This document shows, in pieces, positions 56,821 through 64,000 of a stretch of DNA of 64,000 nt; positions within the stretch are counted from its first letter, which is position 1; the number at the start of each line of letters is the position of its first letter. Below the pieces are notes generated by a model that searched no databases, was not told the DNA's origin, and worked only from the letters and a program-made list of their open reading frames with translations. Source of the DNA: Mycolicibacter hiberniae (lineage in GTDB: Bacteria; Actinomycetota; Actinomycetes; Mycobacteriales; Mycobacteriaceae); assembly GCF_010729485.1 (NCBI RefSeq), contig NZ_AP022609.1:3844001-3908000 (forward strand), written 5' to 3'. A program made the translations under genes and the position numbers.

Positions 56821-58320
56821 TCAGTGCCCTCCCGAGTCGCCCTGCTGGGTGCTGGGTACCACCGGCTGTACGGCCCCGGGCGCCACCAGGGTGTCGCGGG
56901 CCAGCAGTGCGGCGCGCCGCGACAGTTCTGGACCGCTGGCGAAGGTGCGCAGGAGCGGCCAGGGTGCTTGCTGCGCGGAGCCCGGGTCCAGGCCGAGGCC
57001 CTGGAGGGTATCGGTGTCGGCGGCGATGCCGAATCGGACACCGTTGGGCGACACCCAGAACAGCGCCTCGCGGGTATCGGATTCGGGCAGTCCGCCGGTG
57101 GAGGCGATGAAGTTGGTTGCTCCCGGCAACACCAGCACCTGGTTGGCGACCACGGAATTGGGGCTGCGGTCGTCGCGCACCAGTCGGACGATCCGGCTGT
57201 CCGTCTCCGGCGACACCGGCAGGCCGCGTCCGCTGTACAGGGTGATCCGCGCCTGTCGATCACCGGAGGCCTTCTCCCAGGCCACGCAGGTCGTCGGATC
57301 GGCCGCGGTATCGACGAATGTGAGCCTGCCGTGCGGGTAGTACTCGACGGGCAGGGTGGTCACTTCCGGGATCTTGAGCAGCTTGTCGGGGCTGACGATC
57401 AGCGGCGCCACCGAGCCGAACGAGTTCGCGCTGCGGATCAGGTCGGCGACGAAGCTGCTGATCTTCTGGACTCCCTCGGGAACCAGAACGTAGAACTGCG
57501 AACCGCCGCTGGACGTCCGGGTCTCCAGCACCGTTCCCACCTGGGAGCCGGGCACCCATTGCGATGGTGTGCCTGCCAGCGGGATCACCGGAACGCGGAG
57601 GGGTTCGGTACTCGGGAGGGCATCGAACAGCGCCCGCGATATCTCGACAGGTGCCGTGGTCCCCGGGTCGAGACCGAGACTGAGCGTGGTGGCTCGATCG
57701 GCGGGATCCACTTGGGACCGCTTGCCGCCCCAGATGACGTACGTCGCGCCCTGGAAGCGGGTCATGATGGCCGCGTCCGGCGCCAGCGGTGCGGCGCGTC
57801 CGAGGGGATTCACAACTCCCGCAATCGCAGTCACCACGGGCGGTTCGGCGCGGCGCGGTGAGCCGGCGGTGTCGCAGACAGCCCAGGCCGACGGCGCGCC
57901 GGTGTTGGCGATCAATGACGGCGGGGCGCCCGGAATACCGATCATGGGGCTGGTCGGGTATTTGGCGATCTCAGCGGGTTTGACCCAGGTGGGTGGCTCA
58001 GCGTGGCCTACGGCAAGTCGCGCCGAGGTGATGTTCAACGCCGGATACAGCCGCCCGTCGATTCGCGCGTAAATCGCACCCGAATCACGGTCGCCGACAA
58101 TGGATGACGTTCGAACAATGCCAGCTGGGCGCAGCACGTTGAGTAGCAGCATCCAGCCCATGCCGATCAGGATCAAGACGATCGACAGCACGATAGCGGC
58201 GGTCTGTTTGCGGTCGTCGTGCTTCATGCGCACGGAGAATCTGGTGGTCGCTGCGCGCAGTCGTCGGTTGTAGAACAGGTGGCCGGAATTCTGGTCCCGG
58301 TTCGACAGACTCAGCGGCAT
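56821..58320 (-). CDS. eccB2: ESX-2 membrane component EccB2
   Basis: EccB has one membrane helix and a large periplasmic domain that dimerises in the type VII complex. The 499-residue product begins MPLSLSNRDQNSGHLFYNRR, then the helix (residues 43-64, IVLSIVLILIGMGWMLLLNV). Repeats follow around a core fold, with the two conserved Cys in AWAVCDTAG and PTTCVAWEKASG likely forming a disulfide. The length matches EccB2 (about 495 aa). It is the first gene of the minus-strand ESX-2 core locus, so the promoter should lie in the 380-base gap to the right. Confidence 0.96.
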   Translation of the reverse strand: MPLSLSNRDQNSGHLFYNRRLRAATTRFSVRMKHDDRKQTAAIVLSIVLILIGMGWMLLLNVLRPAGIVRTSSIVGDRDSGAIYARIDGRLYPALNITSARLAVGHAEPPTWVKPAEIAKYPTSPMIGIPGAPPSLIANTGAPSAWAVCDTAGSPRRAEPPVVTAIAGVVNPLGRAAPLAPDAAIMTRFQGATYVIWGGKRSQVDPADRATTLSLGLDPGTTAPVEISRALFDALPSTEPLRVPVIPLAGTPSQWVPGSQVGTVLETRTSSGGSQFYVLVPEGVQKISSFVADLIRSANSFGSVAPLIVSPDKLLKIPEVTTLPVEYYPHGRLTFVDTAADPTTCVAWEKASGDRQARITLYSGRGLPVSPETDSRIVRLVRDDRSPNSVVANQVLVLPGATNFIASTGGLPESDTREALFWVSPNGVRFGIAADTDTLQGLGLDPGSAQQAPWPLLRTFASGPELSRRAALLARDTLVAPGAVQPVVPSTQQGDSGGH

Positions 58321-58700
58321 GCCCGGCTACCCCTAACGACGCACGCTCGGCGATGCTGCGCTTCCCCCTGCGGCGACAAGCGCACCGCGACGACATTACT
58401 GGCGTTGGCCAGCGCGAACCAGTCACTTGCGTGCACTTCACGGCATAGGGACACGCGCCTGGAGGGCCGATGAGCGCACCCCGGCTCGCGCCGCCCTAGC
58501 ACTCACCACGCTCAGTCTCATCTCAGGGTCAGTGCCTGGGTGAATGCACGTTCCAAGCCGTGGCCAGCTCTTGCGCAGATCAGGCGGGTTTTCCTGGGTA
58601 AACCTAAGCTGAGTTTGACAGACCTCAGTGTGATTGAAATCATCCAGGTTCGGCCACGGCACGCTCGTGTGCGGCCTGGAGAACCGGCGAGGAAGTCTGG
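58321..58700. promoter_or_regulatory. Divergent intergenic region upstream of eccB2 and the PE-PPE hydrolase gene
   Basis: These 380 bases hold no convincing gene and must carry promoters for the ESX-2 operon (leftward) and the hydrolase (rightward). TTGACA at 58615-58620 is a good plus-strand -35; the matching -10 (AATCAT, 58638-58643) is weak. GAGGAAG near 58690 is the ribosome site of the hydrolase. No clear eccB2 promoter was found by eye. Confidence 0.5.
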
Positions 58701-59984
58701 ATGTTTGAAGCAGTAACGGCACGGTCCAGCCACCGTCGGTCCGGGGTGCGGGCCGCCTTGGCCGCTGCCACCGTGGTCGCCGGGGTGTGCGGCGCGCCCC
58801 AGCTCGCCCCACTGGCGGCGATGCCCGGACCGCTCGGGGTGTTGCTCACCGCCGACGGCGGACCGCTGGCCAACTCCGGTATCGCGCTGATCATGGGCCC
58901 CAGCATGATGCCCACGCCCAGCCTGCAGTTCGCCGAAACGGTCAACGAACTGTTTTTGGAGCCGCAGGGCTTCGCCGGGCAGCTCCAGGTGCTGACCACG
59001 CCGCAGGAGCCCTACATGCTGGACACCTCCTTGGCCACCGGGGCGCAGATTCTCTTCGACAAGGTGCAGGAGCTGATCGAGTCCGGGCAGGTGGACGCCG
59101 ATAATCCGGTTACGGTGTTCGGCTATTCGCAAAGCGCCGCGCTGACGACACTGGCGATGGAGCAGCTCCAAGAGGCGGGTGTGCCCAGCTCCGCGGTGAA
59201 CTTCGTGTTGATCGGCAACTCGGCCAACCCCATCGGGGGCATGCTGGTCGGCTTCGAAAACGTGCCCGAGATCGCCCGGCTCATGGGGCAAAGCGACGTC
59301 ACCCTGGGCAACCCGACGCCCAACGATCTCTACCCCACCAGCATCTACACCCTGGAGTACGACGGCTACGCCGACTTCCCCAAGTACGCCAGCAACATCT
59401 TCTCCACGCTCAACGCCATCATGGGCATGGGCATCCAGCACGTCGCCTACATGGGTCTGACCCCCGAGCAGATCGCGGAGGCGACGCTGCTGGAGTCCAG
59501 CCCCGACAGCACGATCAGCTCCTACATGATCGAGAGCGAGTACCTGCCGCTGCTGTGGCCCCTGCTGTTCGTCCCGGTCACCGGAAAGCCGCTGTATGAG
59601 CTGATGGAGCCGGCTATGCGGATCCTGGTGAACCTCGGCTACGGCAACATCGAGCACGGCTGGAACGACGGGCCCGCCGACGTGCCCACCGAAGTGACCA
59701 TGGACCCGCAGGTCATCGACTGGAACGAGGTCAACGCCGCGCTGGCGGTGGCCGCCCAGACCGGCTGGAACAACTTCGTCGACGCCATCTTGGACCCGGC
59801 CACCTACCAGGTGACCGAGATGATCGACAACCCGGCGTTGGCGCCGCTGCTGGCGGCCGGCGACGGTGTGGGCCTTGCCGACAGCTCCGATGTGCAGGGC
59901 ATGCTGCAGGGCCTGACCAACATGATGTGGGAGTCGTTGGTGGGCCAGTACCTGGACCCGGCCTACTGGGAAGCCCAGGGCTAG
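58701..59984 (+). CDS. Secreted stand-alone PE-PPE-domain hydrolase
   Basis: The 427-residue protein has an N-terminal signal sequence (residues 1-40, basic start then AALAAATVVAGVCGAPQLAP). It is followed directly by the PE-PPE (alpha/beta-hydrolase) domain that usually occurs at the C-terminus of some PE and PPE proteins. The nucleophile elbow is GYSQSAALTTLAME (Ser in G-x-S-x-S), with DPx and HGWND segments supplying the likely acid and His. No PE or PPE secretion domain is present, so export is probably by Sec or Tat. Related proteins show esterase or acyltransferase activity. It is divergent from eccB2. Confidence 0.87.
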   Translation: MFEAVTARSSHRRSGVRAALAAATVVAGVCGAPQLAPLAAMPGPLGVLLTADGGPLANSGIALIMGPSMMPTPSLQFAETVNELFLEPQGFAGQLQVLTTPQEPYMLDTSLATGAQILFDKVQELIESGQVDADNPVTVFGYSQSAALTTLAMEQLQEAGVPSSAVNFVLIGNSANPIGGMLVGFENVPEIARLMGQSDVTLGNPTPNDLYPTSIYTLEYDGYADFPKYASNIFSTLNAIMGMGIQHVAYMGLTPEQIAEATLLESSPDSTISSYMIESEYLPLLWPLLFVPVTGKPLYELMEPAMRILVNLGYGNIEHGWNDGPADVPTEVTMDPQVIDWNEVNAALAVAAQTGWNNFVDAILDPATYQVTEMIDNPALAPLLAAGDGVGLADSSDVQGMLQGLTNMMWESLVGQYLDPAYWEAQG

Positions 59985-60249
59985 GACGACTTTCGGTCAG
60001 CGGGTCGAGCGGACCGCGGACTGCGGGCTGAGGCGGTATCGCTGAGGTAAGCGTTGTGTAACGCTTCGTCCAACGCCGGGCACTTCGCTGCCAGACCAAT
60101 TACCCTTTGTCTCAGGTGATCCCATGCAGGGTTAGCCGCCGAGGTTCCGAATCTGCCGGGCCGGAACGTGATTCCCGGCTCGCGGATCGCCGTGCGAATC
60201 CTCGGAGGCCTGGACAGGGGGTCGGCGTGTTTCCTGGCGGCGAGGGGCG

Positions 60250-61620
60250 GTGAGTCTGCTGTTGCCGCCGCGCGCGCCGGAACCGGCTGCCCCGAATCCG
60301 GCCGGCACTCCCGAGGAAAGCCGGCGCCTGATGCGCAGAGCCATCGCGGCATCGGCGATCGGCAACGCGACCGAATGGTATGACTACGGTGTCTACGCCG
60401 TCGTGGCGACCTACTTGACCGAAGCGTTCTTTCCGAACGCGCTGGGCAGCCTCGGCACCATGCTCGGCTTCGCGGTCTCCTTTGTGCTCCGGCCGCTGGG
60501 CGGCCTGGTCTGGGGACCCCTGGGAGATCGGTTCGGCCGCAAGTCCGTTCTGGTCGCAACCATCATGCTGATCGCGGTGGCCACCACGCTCATCGGTCTG
60601 TTGCCCACCTACGCCAGCGCGGGCTGGTGGGCGCCGGTGCTGTTGATCGCGCTGCGGGTGGTGCAGGGATTCTCAACCGGCGGCGAATACGGCGGCGCCG
60701 CAACGTTTATGGCCGAATGCGCGCCCGACAACAGGCGCGGGGCCTACGGCAGCCTGCTGGAATTCGGTGCCGTCGGCGGCTTCGTGTTCGGCACCGCCGT
60801 GGTGCTGGCATTGGAGGCGATGCTCACCCACGACCAGATGGCGGCCTGGGGCTGGCGCATTCCCTTCCTGCTCGCCCTGCCGCTTGGCGTGCTGGGACTG
60901 GTGCTGCGCTCCCGGATGCCGGAGACGCCCGTGTTCGCCGAATGCGCGATCACCGGCTCGGCCCGCGACCGGCTGGTGGACCTGCTGACCAACTACACGC
61001 GACCTATCTTGGTCACCTTCGCCCTGATGGTCGCGCTGAACATCATCGACTACACCCTGGTGACCTACCAGCCGACCTATCTGCACGCCACCGCCGGCCT
61101 CGACGCACGCAGCAGGACGGCGGTGGTTCTGGTGGGGGAGTTGGCGATGATGGCCTGTATCCCGCTGGCCGGCGCCTGGTCGGATCGGATCGGGCGCAAA
61201 CCGCTGTGGCGCGGCTCGCTGCTGGGGTTCGCGGTGCTGGCGCTGCCGATGTACTGGCTCATGGGGCAGGGTTTCGGTTTCGCGGTACTGGGATTCACCG
61301 TGCTCAGCGTGCTGTTCGCGGCGCCCATGTCCACCGTGGCGTCCACCTTCCCGGCGCTGTTTCCCACGCAGGTCCGCTTCGCCGGCTTTGCCGTCGCCGA
61401 CAACGCGGCCGTAGCACTGTTCGGCGGCACCGCGCCGGTGCTGGCCGACTCGGTGATCACCCACACCGGCTGGCAGTTGTTCCCGGCGGCCTACCTGATG
61501 GTGGCCGCGGTCATCGGGTTGATCGCCTTGCGGTTCCTGCCCGAGACGGCCGGCTATTCGCTGCGCGGCACCGAGATGCCTGCCGTGCGTGCCGACTTCG
61601 AACGCAACCTGGCCGCGTGA
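60250..61620 (+). CDS. MHS-family major facilitator transporter (proline/betaine/shikimate type)
   Basis: This 456-residue, 12-helix transporter has the metabolite:H+ symporter signature. The N-terminal IGNATEWYDYGVYAVVATYL is followed by GDRFGRKSVLVATI between helices 2 and 3 and VQGFSTGGEYGGAATFMAEC after helix 4. It probably takes up a zwitterion or organic acid with protons; the exact substrate cannot be read. GTG 60250 is the earliest start; a later ATG (60331) is also possible. The 265 bases before it contain no evident gene. It is convergent with the Emb gene across a terminator-like hairpin. Confidence 0.9.
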   Translation: MSLLLPPRAPEPAAPNPAGTPEESRRLMRRAIAASAIGNATEWYDYGVYAVVATYLTEAFFPNALGSLGTMLGFAVSFVLRPLGGLVWGPLGDRFGRKSVLVATIMLIAVATTLIGLLPTYASAGWWAPVLLIALRVVQGFSTGGEYGGAATFMAECAPDNRRGAYGSLLEFGAVGGFVFGTAVVLALEAMLTHDQMAAWGWRIPFLLALPLGVLGLVLRSRMPETPVFAECAITGSARDRLVDLLTNYTRPILVTFALMVALNIIDYTLVTYQPTYLHATAGLDARSRTAVVLVGELAMMACIPLAGAWSDRIGRKPLWRGSLLGFAVLALPMYWLMGQGFGFAVLGFTVLSVLFAAPMSTVASTFPALFPTQVRFAGFAVADNAAVALFGGTAPVLADSVITHTGWQLFPAAYLMVAAVIGLIALRFLPETAGYSLRGTEMPAVRADFERNLAA

Positions 61621-61662
61621 TCGCCAACCGGCCGCCGCACGCCCCCGCGTGCGCGCAGCGGC

Positions 61663-61690
61663 GCCCGTCGGCCTTCGCCGCCCGACGGGC
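61663..61690. terminator. Bidirectional hairpin between the transporter and emb gene
   Basis: GCCCGTCGG (61663-61671) and CCGACGGGC (61682-61690) form a perfect nine-pair stem with a ten-base loop in the gap between convergent stops; the right arm touches the emb stop codon. No T-run. Likely terminates both genes. Confidence 0.6.
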
Positions 61691-64000
61691 TACGGCTTGA
61701 TCCGGATCTCGCCGGGTGACCACCAGCCCGAACGCGTGGCGCTGCCCAAGTCCAGCTCCGCCGGGGTGGCCGGCGTGATGACGTCGAACTGACGCAACGA
61801 ACCCCAGTCCCGGCCCCAGTCATGGTTGAGGTAGGTGGCCATGACGTGGGCGCGCAGCAGCATGTCGGAAATGCCGAGCAGCCCGCCGTTGACCCCGTCC
61901 TGCCAGGTGTCGGTGTCCTGCTTCTTGGCGTTGTAGTCCGGGGTGATCCGGTACTCCGGCACCTCGGTGACGCCGTTGGCGTGCAGCATCGGGTGCTGGC
62001 ACGGGAACGCCAGGCCCACCGCCCAGTCCAGCAGCACCGGCTTGTCGGAGCCGATGTACTCCTGAATGGTCTCCACCTCGGGCAGTCGCGGTGGGGTGAA
62101 GGCGATCCAATCGCGCGGATTCAGCGACTTGTCCACGGCCACAATGCGTACCGCGGTGGCGTCCGCCGGGATCTGCGAGCGCGGGAAACGCAGGTTGCGC
62201 CACATCCGGGGCCACTCCCCGAACAGGTCGTAGGGCACCAGCCGGCCGGCCGCCACCGGCGTGCCGTCGGGGCCGGGAACCCCGTACTCCAGCTGCACGT
62301 CCTGGCCGGTGGTGTAGCCCTTCAGCACGCTGTTGCCGGCGATGGTGCCCGCGGCGGTCACCGCCACCAGGGGATGCGCGTCGTCGGCCGCGGGCAGCAC
62401 GTACCAGGCCGATGTCAGCGTGGACACCTGCTGCGCGTCGGTGCTGTAACTGCCGGCCAGCGGAACCCGTGCCGGGTCCAGGCCGTAGGGCAGCGGCACC
62501 GTCGAGCCGTTGACGCCGGGCTTCTTCAGCTTCTTGGGGGCATCCCAGTCGTAGTCGGTGCCGGGCTGGGGGATCGGCATCCGCAGCGCCTCGGCCACCA
62601 CCTTCTCCGGCACCCCGCTGGCGGTGAAACCGACCGGGTCCACGCCGCCCAACGGTCCCAGCTCGCCGTACTGCCCCGGCAGCGGTGTGAGCGCGCCGTC
62701 GTTGGGGTCCGGCTCGACCAGCACGTTGTCGGCCAGCCCGCAGCCGCCCACGAACGCACGCACGTTGGCCAGGCCGTTGGAGTAGGTCGGGTATTCGCGG
62801 ATGATTCCGGCCACCATCGAGGCGATGAAGACGCACACCATGAAACCGGCTGCCACCGGCACGGGGGCGGCGGTCAGCGCCCGGGCCAGTCGGCCCTCGC
62901 CGCGATCACGCGGAGCGAAGTGCAGCCAGGCCGCCCATCCGGCGACCACCGCAAACATCGCGAAAAGAATTGTGCTGATGGTGATGCCGCCGATCCGCGG
63001 CATGTCGGCGTTGAACGGGACGCCGTAGCTGGAGACATACCACCAGCCGTTGGTGGTGGCGAAACACAACGCCATGATGAAAAGCACTGCCGCGGCGAAG
63101 GCCATGCGGTTGCGCGACCAGCGCACCACTTGTCGGGAGACCAGCACGGTGGTCAGCGCCGCCATCGCCCCGGCCACCGCGGCGAACAGCCCGAAGTGGT
63201 GCACCCATTTGGTGGGGGCGAACATCAGCGAGAACATGGTCGCCAGGATCACGCCCATCAACCGCCACACCGGGCCGCTGGCCACCCCGGCGATCCGCTT
63301 GCGCCGCAACATGATGAACATGGCGGTGAACAGGCAGAGCACACAGATCAAGAACCCGAACCGCCGCGACAGCGAGCCGTCGACGGTCGGCAGAATCAGG
63401 TAGTAGTAGCGCAGGTTCTCGGTGTACCAGGCCTGGCTGGGACCGATGGCGGTGCGCACGCGGGTGGCCTCCAAGACCGCCCGCACCGTCTGGTCGGCGA
63501 AAACCACGGTCAAGATCACCGCACCGGCGGCCAACAGCGGCGCCACCAGCGGCCAGGTGCCCACCAGACGGTGCCGGCGCACCAGGATCCGCAGCAGCGG
63601 CCGGCCGCCGGCCAGCAGCGCGGCCACCGCGATCAAACCGGTGGGCTGAATCCCCAGGGTGAATGCCGCGCAGATGATCGCCAGCGCCGCCGGTGTCAGC
63701 CGGCTGGAGATGATCGCCCGCTCCACCAGCACGTAGGTGATCAGCGAGCCGACGGCGATGATCCCCTCGGGGCGCAGACCGTTGTTGAACGGCATCCACG
63801 CCGCCAGCAGCACCATGCCGGCGGCCCACAGTGCGGGCTTGCTGGCCGCCACCGCCGGACCGAACCGGGGCAGCACCTCGCGGCTGAGCAGCAGCCAGCA
63901 CACCAGCCCGGCGACCAGGTCCGGCAGCCGGATCCAGATGCTGGCGTCGGACACGTGCGTCATCAGCGCCAGCAGGTTGTAGTACCAGCCGAACGGGTCT
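61690..64000 (-). CDS. Arabinosyltransferase of the Emb family, C-terminal part
   Basis: This is the 3' part of an EmbA/B/C membrane arabinosyltransferase that builds arabinogalactan or lipoarabinomannan from decaprenyl-phosphoryl arabinose. The frame runs off the right edge; the last readable residues DPFGWYYNLLALMTHVSDAS form the well-known Emb motif after the first membrane helices. Visible parts include several membrane helices, GDSLSRRFGF-type and FAPTKWVHHFG segments, and the extracytoplasmic carbohydrate-binding C-terminal domain ending VGWWSPGE-like (SGWWSPGEIRIKP). Which of EmbA, EmbB or EmbC it is cannot be decided without the N-terminus and neighbours. About 770 residues lie inside the window out of a usual 1060-1100. 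Confidence 0.92.
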   Translation of the reverse strand, partial: DPFGWYYNLLALMTHVSDASIWIRLPDLVAGLVCWLLLSREVLPRFGPAVAASKPALWAAGMVLLAAWMPFNNGLRPEGIIAVGSLITYVLVERAIISSRLTPAALAIICAAFTLGIQPTGLIAVAALLAGGRPLLRILVRRHRLVGTWPLVAPLLAAGAVILTVVFADQTVRAVLEATRVRTAIGPSQAWYTENLRYYYLILPTVDGSLSRRFGFLICVLCLFTAMFIMLRRKRIAGVASGPVWRLMGVILATMFSLMFAPTKWVHHFGLFAAVAGAMAALTTVLVSRQVVRWSRNRMAFAAAVLFIMALCFATTNGWWYVSSYGVPFNADMPRIGGITISTILFAMFAVVAGWAAWLHFAPRDRGEGRLARALTAAPVPVAAGFMVCVFIASMVAGIIREYPTYSNGLANVRAFVGGCGLADNVLVEPDPNDGALTPLPGQYGELGPLGGVDPVGFTASGVPEKVVAEALRMPIPQPGTDYDWDAPKKLKKPGVNGSTVPLPYGLDPARVPLAGSYSTDAQQVSTLTSAWYVLPAADDAHPLVAVTAAGTIAGNSVLKGYTTGQDVQLEYGVPGPDGTPVAAGRLVPYDLFGEWPRMWRNLRFPRSQIPADATAVRIVAVDKSLNPRDWIAFTPPRLPEVETIQEYIGSDKPVLLDWAVGLAFPCQHPMLHANGVTEVPEYRITPDYNAKKQDTDTWQDGVNGGLLGISDMLLRAHVMATYLNHDWGRDWGSLRQFDVITPATPAELDLGSATRSGWWSPGEIRIKP

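Overview
The window is a high-GC mycobacterial chromosome segment starting at the replication origin. The genes dnaA, oriC, dnaN, recF, a DUF721 gene, gyrB and gyrA, tRNA-Ile and tRNA-Ala, cwsA, ppiA, crgA, pabA, pknB, pknA, pbpA, rodA, pstP, fhaB, fhaA and tRNA-Leu lie in the same order as M. tuberculosis Rv0001-Rv0020c. The TTG start of dnaA, PE/PPE proteins, an ESX-2 locus and an Emb arabinosyltransferase all place it in Mycobacterium sensu lato. The species cannot be fixed from sequence alone. ESX-2 points to a slow grower or a terrae-like lineage rather than a classical rapid grower.

Layout. (1) 1-11150: oriC, replication and gyrase genes, two tRNAs. (2) 11200-24400: cell-division and cell-wall control (CwsA, CrgA, PknA/B, PbpA, RodA, PstP, FhaA/B). 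Six of these genes are chained by 4-bp overlaps. (3) 24580-27340: tRNA-Leu(CAG) with a decayed IS481-type element that duplicated the tRNA 3' end, then two unknown genes and a gene-poor stretch; this is an accessory spot. (4) 27340-35100: metabolic genes (tautomerase, two SDRs, HxlR and TetR regulators, an F420/flavin-type luciferase-like oxidoreductase, FadD, a zinc alcohol dehydrogenase, a pirin). (5) 35149-37314: whiB5, an XRE regulator and a C40 peptidase, matching Rv0022c-Rv0024. (6) 37441-41465: a plus-strand block of ESX-associated genes (EspC-like, EspD/EspH-like, DUF5631/5632-like, EspL/YbaB-like). (7) 41480-58320: a complete minus-strand ESX-2 type VII secretion locus, eccB2-eccC2-PE-PPE-esxD-esxC-espG2-(MinD-like)-eccD2-mycP2-eccE2-eccA2. 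(8) 58701-64000: a secreted stand-alone PE-PPE-domain hydrolase, an MHS-type transporter and the C-terminal part of an Emb arabinosyltransferase cut by the window edge.

The most striking points are these. ESX-2 lies beside whiB5, whose M. tuberculosis homologue is reported to affect ESX-2 expression, whereas in M. tuberculosis the two lie on opposite sides of the origin. A long, nearly perfect hairpin follows the esxC stop codon and may set the ratio of secreted substrate to machinery. The IS481 remnant mimics an integration event at a tRNA end. A compact cluster of DnaA-box-like sequences lies about 11 kb from oriC, upstream of crgA. All identifications are from reading the sequence and remembered family features; no searches were run.
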